Shown one piece after another: positions 8,264 to 16,651 of a DNA stretch of 56,656 nucleotides. The stretch is from positions 1-56,656 of the forward strand of contig JAHYIU010000006.1 of the NCBI GenBank assembly GCA_019429425.1. The letters run 5' to 3'. Positions within the stretch are counted from its first letter, which is position 1. Every line of letters begins with the position of its first letter. The DNA is from Candidatus Syntrophosphaera sp. GTDB lineage: Bacteria > Cloacimonadota > Cloacimonadia > Cloacimonadales > Cloacimonadaceae. Below the pieces are notes generated by a model that worked only from the letters and a program-made list of their open reading frames with translations, was not told where the DNA came from and searched no databases. The position numbers and the translations under genes are program-made.

Positions 8264-9547
8264 ATGCGCCGCGTAATATTAGCCTTGATGCTATTGTCCC
8301 TATTGCTGGTCGGATGCGGAAAAGCTGCCAGGTCCGACAAGGTCCAGATCCGTTTCTGGCATGGCTTGAGCGGACCGCTGGGCGATGTGCTCAACGAAAT
8401 GATCGGGGAATTCAACCGCAGCCACACGGATATCGAGGTGATCACCAACCCCATCAGCAGTTACACCGCTCTCTCGCAGAAGCTTTCGGCCTCGCTGCAG
8501 GTGGGCAAGCAGCCTGATCTGGCGCAAGTTTTCGAATCCTGGGCGGCAACTTTCCAGAAAGACAACGTATTGGTGAGCATCGACGAACTGATCGCCAACG
8601 ACGAGGATTTCACCGATGAGGACATGGCGGATTTCTATCCTGTCTTCATGAGATCGATCACCTATCAGGGGAAAAAGTGGTCCTTCCCCTTTAATAAAAG
8701 CGTCCGGGCCTATTTCTACAACAAGGACGCCTTCTATCGGGCCGGGCTCGATCCCAACCACTTCCCCGAGACCTGGAAAGAGTTTGAAGACTATTGCCGG
8801 ATGCTGACCTCACCTCAGACCCAGACCTCTGCAGCGACCTGGGGCGCAAACTTCACGGTCAACGAATGGCAGTTCATCAATCTGCTTCACCAAGCCGGCG
8901 GAACCATCCTGAATGAAAACAACATACCCGTTTTGAACGGGCCGGAAGGCCTGGAAGCGCTCAATTACACATTGAATCTCGTCAATGGCGGCACAGCCCG
9001 CTCCACCCGCGAATACGACGGACAAAACGCTTTCCTTTCCGGCTCTGTCGCCATGTTCGAGGGTTCCAGCGTGTCCATCACCTACATGCGCCAGCAGCCG
9101 ATAAATTTCAACATTGGCTACGCCCCCCTGCCTACCTATAGGACCAATAGAAGCGCGATCAGCGGGGCCAATATCGTGATCTTCAAAAGCGGCGATCCCG
9201 CCCGGGAAAAAGCGGCCTGGGAATTCATCAAGTGGTTCACCGACACCGAACAGACTGCCAAATGGAGCGCCCGGACCTGCTATATGCCCCTGCGCAAGAG
9301 CGCGATGGAAACTGACGTCATCAAGCAGTTCCTGGATGACTTTCCCCAGTTTGCCAGCATCTACGCCCAATTGGACAACGCGGTCTTCGAACCGCAGCAT
9401 CCTGCCTGGTTTGTGGCGCGTGATGAACTGAAGAAGTTTCTGGAAAGGGCCAAGGAAGGCGTCCTGTCCCCGCAGGAAGCGCTGGACGGTGCCGCGGACA
9501 AATTCGCGGAACTGATCGCCAGGGAAAAAGGCCAGCTTCCGGAATGA
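8264..9547 (+). CDS. Sugar-type ABC transporter solute-binding lipoprotein
   Basis: The 427-residue product is a family 1 extracellular solute-binding protein (UgpB/MalE-like). Such proteins sit in the periplasm as lipoproteins and deliver sugars or glycerol-phosphate-like ligands to an ABC permease. The signal peptide ends in lipobox LLVGC (about residue 17). Family features are IRFWHGLSGPLG after the lipid anchor, GKQPDLAQVFESW, then WSFPFNKSVRAYFYNKDAF and KAAWEFIKWFTD. The start is the ATG at 8264 behind GAGGAGAG; a TTG six codons upstream would place that RBS inside the gene. No permease or ATPase for it lies in the window, so it must work with distant genes or have another role. Ligand unknown. 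Confidence 0.88.
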   Translation: MRRVILALMLLSLLLVGCGKAARSDKVQIRFWHGLSGPLGDVLNEMIGEFNRSHTDIEVITNPISSYTALSQKLSASLQVGKQPDLAQVFESWAATFQKDNVLVSIDELIANDEDFTDEDMADFYPVFMRSITYQGKKWSFPFNKSVRAYFYNKDAFYRAGLDPNHFPETWKEFEDYCRMLTSPQTQTSAATWGANFTVNEWQFINLLHQAGGTILNENNIPVLNGPEGLEALNYTLNLVNGGTARSTREYDGQNAFLSGSVAMFEGSSVSITYMRQQPINFNIGYAPLPTYRTNRSAISGANIVIFKSGDPAREKAAWEFIKWFTDTEQTAKWSARTCYMPLRKSAMETDVIKQFLDDFPQFASIYAQLDNAVFEPQHPAWFVARDELKKFLERAKEGVLSPQEALDGAADKFAELIAREKGQLPE

Positions 9548-9647
9548 GGTCCAAACCTGCAAACCATGACAATTGCTCCCGTAAACGGCATGCGGCGCGA
9601 TATTCTGCTTGACAAGGAAAGCACCGCGGCGAAAAGGGGTTAAATGT

Positions 9648-9735
9648 GCCGAAGTGGTGAAACAGGTAGACGCAGTGGACTCAAAATCCACCGGGATCAT
9701 ATCCCGTGCCGGTTCGATTCCGGCCTTCGGCACCA
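9648..9735 (+). tRNA. tRNA-Leu, anticodon CAA
   Basis: The 88-nt gene has acceptor stem GCCGAAG (9648-9654) pairing with CTTCGGC (9725-9731), discriminator A and an encoded CCA. The anticodon stem GTGGA/TCCAC encloses loop CTCAAAA, giving anticodon CAA (codon UUG). A long variable arm (CGGGATCATATCCCG) marks a class II tRNA and the T-loop is GGTTCGATTCC. It lies alone between the solute-binding gene and a PorV-like gene. Confidence 0.97.
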
Positions 9736-9817
9736 CGACCTTAAGGAGAATAAGGAACCGATATTTGCTAGCCAGCAGCATTTTCTGTAGAATAGCAGTG
9801 AAACGCAAACATTTGCA

Positions 9818-9845
9818 TTGGGTATTTTGCTCCCCTGATTATAAT
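9818..9845 (+). promoter_or_regulatory. Candidate promoter for the PorV-like gene
   Basis: A perfect -10 hexamer TATAAT lies at 9840-9845 with a weak -35 (TTGGGT, 9818-9823) 16 bases upstream. It sits in an AT-rich stretch between tRNA-Leu and the PorV-like gene, leaving a leader of about 60 bases before the start codon. Only the -10 is strong. Confidence 0.45.
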
Positions 9846-9911
9846 GTAATATTAAACCAGGCGGGGGATATTTAGCGCCCCGGCCCTATCTGATATCTCA
9901 ATGGAGGTATG

Positions 9912-10946
9912 ATGTCCAAAGATAAATTAGTGATCCTGGCAGCAGTAATTGCCATACTGAGCCTGCCTCTCGCCCTGGGAGCGATCTCCCAGGCCGGCCT
10001 CTTGTTCCTCACCTTTGAGCCCGGGGCCCGCGCCAATGGTATGGGCCGGGCCTATACTGCCGTGGCGGACGATGCCTTCGCGCCTTGGTGGAATCCCGGT
10101 GCGACCGCGTTCAACCGCAAAACCCAGATCGGCGGAAACCACATTCCCTGGCTGCAGGGAGCCGGAGCCGGTTTTGACGACATGTTCTATGAATATCTGG
10201 GCTTCAATCGTTATTTCGACGGGATCGGAAACATGAACGTGCATCTCCTTGTGGCCGACCTGGGAACCCAGATGCAGACTGACCCGAATGGGATTGAGAT
10301 CGGCGAATTCCACAGCTTCGACTTCGCCGGGGCCTTTGGCTACGCCTACGAGGTCGTTCCAGCCAAGCTGGGCGTGGGAGCGAATTTCAAGCTCATCTAC
10401 AGCTACCTGGGGCCGGGCACTGGCCAGACGGAGGATGAGGGCAAGGCCTTCGGATTTGCCTTTGATCTGGGGACCAAGTACAAAGACCTGTTCATCAGAG
10501 GCCTCGACACTTCCCTGGTGATCCAGAACATCGGCCCGAACGTCACTTACGTCGATCAGGCCCAGTCCGATCCCCTGCCCATGACCGTGCGCCTTGGAGC
10601 GGCCTATCAGATCCTGGATTCACCCCTGAACAAGTTCCTGATCTCGGCCGAAGCCAGCAAGATCCTGGCCAACGAGGATGGACTGCTCACCCGCTTTGTT
10701 TCGGGATGGGAGCACTTTGATGAGACCATCTATGGCTTTGGCGCCGAATACACCTATCTGGAACTGATCTCCCTGCGGGGCGGGTATTTCCTCGATCAAG
10801 CCGGAGAGATAGTGGGACCCAGCTTTGGCGCCGGGATCCAATACACCTTTGACAAACGCTACAAACTGACGGCTGATTTTGCCATGATCACCGCCGGCGA
10901 GCTCACGGACTATAACAAAGTCTTCTCCGTAGGCTTCGAATTCTAA
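9912..10946 (+). CDS. PorV/FadL-like outer-membrane barrel protein
   Basis: The 344-residue protein has a signal peptide (to about residue 22, ending LPLALGAIS). It is followed by the PorV/UPF0164-type opening FLTFEPGARANGMGRAYTAVADDAFAPWWNPGATAF, given here in two pieces: EPGARANGMGRAYTAVADDA and FAPWWNPGA. This opening is characteristic of a FadL-like 14-strand barrel family. In type IX secretion PorV carries cargo from the translocon to the cell surface, but many relatives have unknown roles. The rest is barrel-like, with alternating strands and final residues VGFEF. Two ATGs stand side by side at 9909 and 9912; GGAGG at 9903-9907 spaces better to 9912. The M6 protease with a sorting domain follows after a terminator, which fits a link to secretion, but that link is inference. 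Confidence 0.82.
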   Translation: MSKDKLVILAAVIAILSLPLALGAISQAGLLFLTFEPGARANGMGRAYTAVADDAFAPWWNPGATAFNRKTQIGGNHIPWLQGAGAGFDDMFYEYLGFNRYFDGIGNMNVHLLVADLGTQMQTDPNGIEIGEFHSFDFAGAFGYAYEVVPAKLGVGANFKLIYSYLGPGTGQTEDEGKAFGFAFDLGTKYKDLFIRGLDTSLVIQNIGPNVTYVDQAQSDPLPMTVRLGAAYQILDSPLNKFLISAEASKILANEDGLLTRFVSGWEHFDETIYGFGAEYTYLELISLRGGYFLDQAGEIVGPSFGAGIQYTFDKRYKLTADFAMITAGELTDYNKVFSVGFEF

Positions 10947-10968
10947 AGCACAACAAACGTTCTGGACA

Positions 10969-11008
10969 GACTCGCCCCGGAGTTTCGGCTCCGGGGAGTC
11001 TTTCCTTT
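10969..11008 (+). terminator. Rho-independent terminator after the PorV-like gene
   Basis: GACTCGCCCCGGAG pairs with CTCCGGGGAGTC around the loop TTTCGG, followed by TTTCCTTT. The stem is strong and GC-rich and lies 22 bases past the stop codon, just before the M6 protease gene. Confidence 0.8.
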
Positions 11009-11017
11009 GGTTTGGCA

Positions 11018-14000
11018 ATGAGATCAGGCTTCATCGCCCTCCTGCTTGTGGCATCCGGCATCCTGGGAGCCGTGAAGCTCACCCCCGGGAAGTTCTATCA
11101 AAACCAACCCCTGCGCCAGCATCCCCACACCCATCTCCTGAACAATAATCCCCAAACGCCGAAGGCCAGAAAGTCTGTCAACTTCAACAAACTGCTGGTG
11201 ATCCTGGTGGATTTCCAGGAAGAGGTTCCAGACGATCCCAACACCACTGGGAACGGGAAATTCCTGACCCAGGTGGACCTCAGCTATCCCCATCCCGTGG
11301 GCAGCCCACCCCATAACCGGTCCTATTTTCTGGACAATCTGGAAGCTCTCAGATATTATTACCTGGCCGCGTCCCACGGCTCTTATGACCTTGAATATGA
11401 GGTCTATCCCCAGACCGGTGCCTACACCCTGCCGCGGCAAATGGGCTATTACAATCCCCCGGGGGCCAGCGGAGACCTCTTTGTGGCAAGGATGGAGGAG
11501 TATTTCAAGGCTTCCTTTGAAATTGCCGACAGCCTTTCGCCCGAGATCGATTTCTCTGCCTATGGCCACTTCATGATCATCCACGCCGGTTCCGACTGGC
11601 AGCATGACATCTTTGGCGACACGCCCTCGGACATTCCGTCCTTCTTCATCAAGGTCGGCGAGGGCAAGGAAGCCGTGGTGGACGGCGGATCCGTGCTGAT
11701 CAGCCATGCCTCCAACGTGCCTTCCACCATCTCCCAGGATTTCTACGCACAGGAATCCGACGGGCAGGTCGTCCGGGGCGGATACGGCGCGCTCAATGCC
11801 GTGATTGCCCATGAATTCGGCCATTCCATCGGTTTGGTCGATCTCTACAATGTTTTCACGTTCCAGCCCATGGTGGGCGTGTTCGACATCATGGACAGCG
11901 GCGGCTCGGGTATCCTTGTGGACGAACTGAGCGACGGGTCCTACATCCTGATCGAAGGAGCCTTGCCGGCTTTGCCGGGTGCCTGGTCCCGCGCCTTGCT
12001 GTTTGAGGATTACTTGCTGGATAATGGTTATATGGTCGATCTTGCGCAGGCCAAGCTGTTCACTCCCATGCAGATCGCAGCCAGCAGCCTCAAGCAGAAC
12101 GGAAACCAGGCCATTCCCCAGATACTGCGCATCCCTCTTTCCGCCACCGAATACATCCTCGTGGAAAACCGCAGCGTCGATCCGGACGGGGATGGCGGCA
12201 CGGCGGTCTTCGCCACCGACGACCGGCGCGTGATCCTCTACCCCACTCCCTTCGCTGATCCCCAGAACAATCCCACCTATGAATACGATTACCTGCTGCC
12301 TTCCTTTCAGGCTGCGGACGGTGCCGCGATCGGCGGCGGTTTGCTGGTGTGGCGGATCAACGACGACGTGATCTACAACCAAGGCGCTACCGACAGCCAG
12401 GGAAACTGGTACTCCAACTTTGAGAACAATACCGTCAACACCCTGTACACCCAGCGTGGCGTGCAGGTCATCGAAGCTGACAACCTGGCAGACATAGGCC
12501 ATATCTGGTCATATTACTGGACCGGCACCCAGTACGAGTATTTTCACAGCAAAAAGCCCATCCTCGATGCATCTGGCTTCTTTGTCCAATGGTCTCAGGA
12601 AGACTGGAAACCTGTTTTAAACGGCGAAACCAGCCCTCCCCTGCAGGACAGCCGGGGGATCGGCTCCCAGTATTGGCTCAGCGATATCGGGCATCCCGCT
12701 GCCAATATGAGCCTCACCCTGCGCTCGGGATTCTTTGACCACACCCAGATCGAAACCTATCAAAGCCCCGGCCTGTATCCCGGACCAACCATCAATTCCA
12801 GCTACAGCGATCTGGACATCCCTTTGCTGAGCAATGATTCCGTCCGCCTCCTCAGTTACGATGGGAACGATTGGGTGGACCTGATGGGCGCCTTTCCCTG
12901 GAACGGCCAGCCCGTCGATCATCCTGTCATCAGAGCGGACCAAAACGGAAACGGCTATTATGAACTTGCCCTGGTCCATGGCAATTCCCTCGAATTGTTG
13001 GAATTTTCCACCGACAACCTGCACAGCATGTCCTTCAACTATCCTGATGACCTTTCCACCCCGCCATTGTATTTGGATGGCACGCTCATCGTGAGCACCG
13101 CCAGCAGCCTTAGTTCCATTCAAAACGATACCGTTAGCGGCTGCGTGCCGATCTCCGGAGTCAAGCGCCTGGGCTCTTATGGCAACGATCGGGCCGCCCT
13201 GGCTTCAGACATCCTGTATCTTATTGATCCCTCGGACCATTTGTTGTATGTCAAGTCGGAGATCGCATTGCCCGAGCCTTTCGGAAACTACGAACCGGTC
13301 TCCTTTTCCGCGTCGCTGGACAATGTCCGGATGCTCTTCCTGATGGCCGATAGCGGCAATATCTACAAATTTCAGGACGGGCTGCTTACGCAGATCTTTC
13401 ACAACGCTTCTGCCAACCGGCCCACCCAGATGGGATTGACCAATTGGTACACCTACTCCTCCCCTGCCATCAATCCAGTGCTGTTCTGGGCCTGCGGCAG
13501 CAAGATATACGCAGCAAAACACGACGGGACCTTGCTCTGGGGTTATCCCCACGAGGCTTTCCCGCTATCTTTCACTCCGCAAGAGCATGTCTACGCCATG
13601 CAAAACCATCCGCAGTTGTATCTGTATCTTCCCCTGGCGGGAAGGGGCCACGCGGCTTATTCCGTGGCTGACGAAACTATCATCTGGAACCAATCCCTGG
13701 CTCTGGATGGCGTGATGCGTGGTTCGCGACTCACGCTTGATCCGGTGGACCAGCTTTTTGGCAATCTGTTTTGGTATTACGCGGACCCCGAAGGAGACCT
13801 CTTCATCCACCGGACTGAAGTTCCTTTGAATGGGTTTGGCCTCTGGAACGGATTCAGGAATGGCGGCAGGGGAAGCTACGAAGGTTACCGGCTGCAAGAT
13901 ACAGAACAATCTGGCGCTGACTCGGAATTTTACGCCTATGTCTTCCCCAATCCCGTGACCGGGCCCCAGTTTCGCGTCCGGATCGGAAATTTCGACCAAA

Positions 14001-14182
14001 CCTGTAAGCTCGTTATTTATGACATAAACGGGTCTTTGCTGCAAAACCTGAACATTCCAGCCAACGGCATCCTGCGCCGGGACCTGATCCTGGACAGCGG
14101 CAAGCTCTCCTCCGGCGTGTACATTTTAAGCATCCAATGCGGCGAACAGCGCAAACGGCTGAAATTCGCCGTGGAGAAATAG
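11018..14182 (+). CDS. Secreted M6-family metalloprotease with C-terminal sorting domain
   Basis: The 1054-residue protein has a signal peptide (GFIALLLVASGILGAV). Its peptidase domain carries the zinc motif HEFGHSIGLVD at residues 265-275 (H-E-x-x-H-x-x-G-x-x-D), the form used by the immune-inhibitor-A-like M6 family; a downstream Met-turn candidate is FDIMDSGGSG. The long middle part (about 500-950) is beta-rich with no recognised domain. The last 80 residues, YVFPNPVTGPQFRVRIG to SSGVYILSI, are a Por/type IX C-terminal sorting domain (N-P...G-x-Y). It is probably exported through the PorV-type route to the surface or medium to degrade protein. ATG at 11018 is preferred over a TTG two codons upstream; the RBS is poor. 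It is followed 18 bases later by the first of three paralogous genes. Confidence 0.88.
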   Translation: MRSGFIALLLVASGILGAVKLTPGKFYQNQPLRQHPHTHLLNNNPQTPKARKSVNFNKLLVILVDFQEEVPDDPNTTGNGKFLTQVDLSYPHPVGSPPHNRSYFLDNLEALRYYYLAASHGSYDLEYEVYPQTGAYTLPRQMGYYNPPGASGDLFVARMEEYFKASFEIADSLSPEIDFSAYGHFMIIHAGSDWQHDIFGDTPSDIPSFFIKVGEGKEAVVDGGSVLISHASNVPSTISQDFYAQESDGQVVRGGYGALNAVIAHEFGHSIGLVDLYNVFTFQPMVGVFDIMDSGGSGILVDELSDGSYILIEGALPALPGAWSRALLFEDYLLDNGYMVDLAQAKLFTPMQIAASSLKQNGNQAIPQILRIPLSATEYILVENRSVDPDGDGGTAVFATDDRRVILYPTPFADPQNNPTYEYDYLLPSFQAADGAAIGGGLLVWRINDDVIYNQGATDSQGNWYSNFENNTVNTLYTQRGVQVIEADNLADIGHIWSYYWTGTQYEYFHSKKPILDASGFFVQWSQEDWKPVLNGETSPPLQDSRGIGSQYWLSDIGHPAANMSLTLRSGFFDHTQIETYQSPGLYPGPTINSSYSDLDIPLLSNDSVRLLSYDGNDWVDLMGAFPWNGQPVDHPVIRADQNGNGYYELALVHGNSLELLEFSTDNLHSMSFNYPDDLSTPPLYLDGTLIVSTASSLSSIQNDTVSGCVPISGVKRLGSYGNDRAALASDILYLIDPSDHLLYVKSEIALPEPFGNYEPVSFSASLDNVRMLFLMADSGNIYKFQDGLLTQIFHNASANRPTQMGLTNWYTYSSPAINPVLFWACGSKIYAAKHDGTLLWGYPHEAFPLSFTPQEHVYAMQNHPQLYLYLPLAGRGHAAYSVADETIIWNQSLALDGVMRGSRLTLDPVDQLFGNLFWYYADPEGDLFIHRTEVPLNGFGLWNGFRNGGRGSYEGYRLQDTEQSGADSEFYAYVFPNPVTGPQFRVRIGNFDQTCKLVIYDINGSLLQNLNIPANGILRRDLILDSGKLSSGVYILSIQCGEQRKRLKFAVEK

Positions 14183-14200
14183 ACTTATCAGGAGGTTCGC

Positions 14201-15163
14201 ATGAAGAAGCTGATCCTTATAATCTTGAGTCTGGGCTTGCTCAGCTTCGCCTTTGCCCAAACCATCGATGACCTCATCTTCGAGGAGGAGGCCCCTCCCA
14301 GCGATCTCGTAAGAGTGAATTTCCAGAAGAAGGACGCGCGGCTGGCCATGCTCTTTTCTTCCATCCTGCCAGGCTCGGGGCAATTCTATGCCTCCAAATC
14401 CGCCTTCACGGCCTATCTCTTTCCTGTCATCGAATTGGGCATGATAGCCGGGATACTCTATTTCTCGGATCAAGGTAATAAAAGGACTGAAGATTTCGAG
14501 TACTACGCCAACGGCGAGATCATCACCCACACGTTCAACTATCAGGTGTATGGAGTGGATTACAGCTACACCTACACCGGCCCCCGCTATCAGAGAAGCT
14601 TCCAAAACCAGGTCCAGGCGATTTTGGCCGATGTCAGCGCCCTCGATGTCTACGACGGCAGCTTCTTCCGCCTGGATGAAAACAACTCCCAGCATTTCTA
14701 CGAAGACATCGGCAAATACAACAAATACATCTTTGGCTGGGCGGATTGGTACCACACCTTTGCCATCGACCCCACTTCCACCAATGCCACCTTTATCCTG
14801 GGCGATCCGGCTTACGCCGATGTCTGGATCTTCGACGACCTCACCTGGATCAAGAACCGCACAATTGAAGACCTGATGAACGGGATCACCAGCAACCATA
14901 TCTCCCCCTCCAGTGACGAGGCTTCGCCCTTCCGGACCGAGTATATCCAGATGCGCAAGGATGCCAATCAACAGTATGCTTATTCCCGCTACTTCACTTT
15001 CGGGCTGGCCTTCAACCACATTGCCTCGGCCATCGACGCGGTGCTCGTCACCAACCGGGTCAACCGGACCGCGATCACCCAAAGCAACTTCAAACTCCAT
15101 TACTACACCGATCTGAGGAACGACAGGCTCACACCCAGCCTCGGCCTCAGCTACCGTTTTTGA
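14201..15163 (+). CDS. Exported protein with PGSGQ motif (tandem paralogue 1 of 3)
   Basis: Function unknown. The 320-residue product has a signal peptide (LSLGLLSFAFAQ). An acidic linker (DDLIFEEEAPP) follows, and then a hydrophobic segment carrying SSILPGSGQFYASKS at about residues 60-75. This segment is reminiscent of DUF5683-type proteins, in which a PGxGQ turn connects two membrane helices. The central part is rich in Tyr, Asn and Asp, and the C-terminus (LTPSLGLSYRF) looks like an outer-membrane strand. AGGAGG precedes the ATG. Both downstream genes share the layout signal, P-G-x-x-Q turn, aromatic middle, hydrophobic near-C-terminal segment (FNHIASAIDAV here), so the three arose by duplication. 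Confidence 0.7.
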   Translation: MKKLILIILSLGLLSFAFAQTIDDLIFEEEAPPSDLVRVNFQKKDARLAMLFSSILPGSGQFYASKSAFTAYLFPVIELGMIAGILYFSDQGNKRTEDFEYYANGEIITHTFNYQVYGVDYSYTYTGPRYQRSFQNQVQAILADVSALDVYDGSFFRLDENNSQHFYEDIGKYNKYIFGWADWYHTFAIDPTSTNATFILGDPAYADVWIFDDLTWIKNRTIEDLMNGITSNHISPSSDEASPFRTEYIQMRKDANQQYAYSRYFTFGLAFNHIASAIDAVLVTNRVNRTAITQSNFKLHYYTDLRNDRLTPSLGLSYRF

Positions 15164-15166
15164 GGC

Positions 15167-15826
15167 TTGAGTCTGGTGAAGCCTTCCCTGCTCTTCATAT
15201 CCCTGCTGCTTATCGCTCTGCCCCTGGCGGCCCTGCCCAAGGTAGCCTTCATGGGCATGTCGGCCCTGGTTCCCGGAACCGGCCAGATCGCCCTGGGCCA
15301 AACGAACCGGGGCGCCGCCCTGCTGGGTCTGGACATTCTGGCCCTTTCCTCCTACTGGGCGACAGGCAGGCAAAAGAACGACCTGATCGATTCCTACACC
15401 CGCTATGCCCAGGTCTATGCCGGCATTCCCGAAGATATGGGCGAAAGATACTATCAGCATGTCCAGGAATATCTTAGCAGTGATGAGTTCAACCAAAGCG
15501 TGGAACTTGCCGCCCGTAATTATTATTTGATATACATATATGACCCTGATGGCTTCGCCCAGTATATGCTCGAGAACACCTATTCGGAAGAGGAGGCCTG
15601 GGCCTGGCAAAGCACTCTGCAGCAGGACCATTACCGCAAGCTGCGGCGCAAGACGCAGACTACCAAGATGTATCAGAACCTGAGCCTGGGGGTGGTCATC
15701 CTCAACCGGGTGATCAGCATCATCGACGTTGCCCTGATCTCCCGCGATCCCTCAAAAAGCACAGCCCTCTACTTCACTCCTCTGGAAACAGACGGATTGA
15801 TGTTGAATTACCGACTGGAGTTTTAA
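15167..15826 (+). CDS. Exported protein with PGTGQ motif (tandem paralogue 2 of 3)
   Basis: Function unknown; 219 residues. Signal peptide LLFISLLLIALPLAALP, then the family turn SALVPGTGQIALGQTNRG, a membrane-like segment (LLGLDILALSSYWA), an aromatic and acidic middle, and a conserved hydrophobic patch LSLGVVILNRVISIIDVALI near the end. That patch corresponds to NHIASAIDAV in paralogue 1 and NHLISGIDVL in paralogue 3. There is no ATG near the front: TTG at 15167 or GTG at 15176 must be used, and GTG gives the better hydrophobic core. It begins 3 bases after paralogue 1 and ends directly at the start of paralogue 3. Confidence 0.7.
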   Translation: MSLVKPSLLFISLLLIALPLAALPKVAFMGMSALVPGTGQIALGQTNRGAALLGLDILALSSYWATGRQKNDLIDSYTRYAQVYAGIPEDMGERYYQHVQEYLSSDEFNQSVELAARNYYLIYIYDPDGFAQYMLENTYSEEEAWAWQSTLQQDHYRKLRRKTQTTKMYQNLSLGVVILNRVISIIDVALISRDPSKSTALYFTPLETDGLMLNYRLEF

Positions 15827-16486
15827 ATGCGATCCCTACCCAAGATCCTTGTCCTGACAGTCCTCATCCTTGTCATATCATCTTTGCTGGCGGCCGAAAG
15901 CAAAGGCTGGCAGTTGGTCCAATCCCTCGCGGTTCCTGGTTTGAGCCAGGTCCGGGCCGGCAGGAACTACGGTTACGCCATGCTGGCCGCGGAAGCGGGG
16001 ATAATTTCCACCCTGCTCTACCTGAATGCCGAGAAGGTCCTCAAAACCCAGGAATACTACGAATACGCGCTGAAATACGCCCACATCCAACCAGGAGACT
16101 ACCCGGACCAATATTGGCGCGACCTGAGCCGCTATAGCAGCAGCGGCTACGACGCCGGAGGTTACAACGCCGGAGTGCTCCAGGACGCGGTCCAGCTTTA
16201 CCCCAACGACCCCGTTCTCCAGCAGGCCTACATCGATGCCAATATCTACACCGACGCATATGCCTGGAATTGGGACAGCGTGGACAACCGCGCAGCCTAC
16301 AGCAAAGTCCGCATCCGCACCCAGGACCTGCGCGATTACGCGTCCATGACGGTGGGCGTGCTGATCGTCAACCACCTGATCAGCGGGATAGACGTTCTGC
16401 GCTTCGTTTCAGAGAAAAGCGGTTCGCAGGTCTACATGGATGTCAAAGACAAGAGCCCGATGCTGATGCTCAAAGTCGATTGGTAA
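15827..16486 (+). CDS. Exported protein with P-G-L-S-Q motif (tandem paralogue 3 of 3)
   Basis: Function unknown; 219 residues, start codon directly after the stop of paralogue 2 (TAAATG). Signal peptide ILVLTVLILVISSLLAAES, then VQSLAVPGLSQVRAGRNYGY, the counterpart of PGSGQ and PGTGQ in its neighbours, and a membrane-like segment AMLAAEAGIISTLLYL. A Tyr, Asp and Asn-rich middle (SSSGYDAGGYNAG) precedes VGVLIVNHLISGIDVLRFV. It is the last gene of the rightward operon that begins with the M6 protease or paralogue 1. The convergent glycosyltransferase gene ends 165 bases away. Confidence 0.7.
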   Translation: MRSLPKILVLTVLILVISSLLAAESKGWQLVQSLAVPGLSQVRAGRNYGYAMLAAEAGIISTLLYLNAEKVLKTQEYYEYALKYAHIQPGDYPDQYWRDLSRYSSSGYDAGGYNAGVLQDAVQLYPNDPVLQQAYIDANIYTDAYAWNWDSVDNRAAYSKVRIRTQDLRDYASMTVGVLIVNHLISGIDVLRFVSEKSGSQVYMDVKDKSPMLMLKVDW

Positions 16487-16548
16487 ACAGGGTTTGAGGG
16501 CATCTTCTCCCCCTTTTGGCTGACGCGCTTACCTCCCTTATGCCTCCC

Positions 16549-16581
16549 GCCGAGTTCCCGCCGATTTGGCGGGTAGTCGGC
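16549..16581. repeat. Two-part GC-rich hairpin between convergent genes
   Basis: Outer arms GCCGA/TCGGC enclose inner arms CCCGCC/GGCGGG around GATTT. It lies between two convergent genes but has no T-tract on either side, so a terminator role is uncertain. The upstream string ACCTCCCTTATGCCTCC (16531-16547) nearly repeats ACCTCTTATGCCTCC just before repeat copy 1 (8021-8035), which suggests a shared repeat family. Confidence 0.5.
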
Positions 16582-16651
16582 AGGTGGCGGACAAGAGGCG
16601 GACGGGCTGGGAAAAAGGAGGAAAAGAGCTAAAGAGGGTCAGAGATACGGA

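Noticed and set aside
9609-9875. Open frame of 88 codons across tRNA-Leu
   Set aside because: It overlaps a complete tRNA gene and has no homologue-like features.
11024-12502. Long open frame antisense to the M6 protease gene
   Set aside because: Caused by codon bias of the sense gene; the sense strand has a signal peptide, zinc motif and sorting domain.
14126-15631. 501-codon open frame antisense to the tandem paralogues
   Set aside because: It covers two sense genes with RBS and signal peptides, and its composition (rich in Gly, Val, Asp, Gln) is that of a mirror frame.
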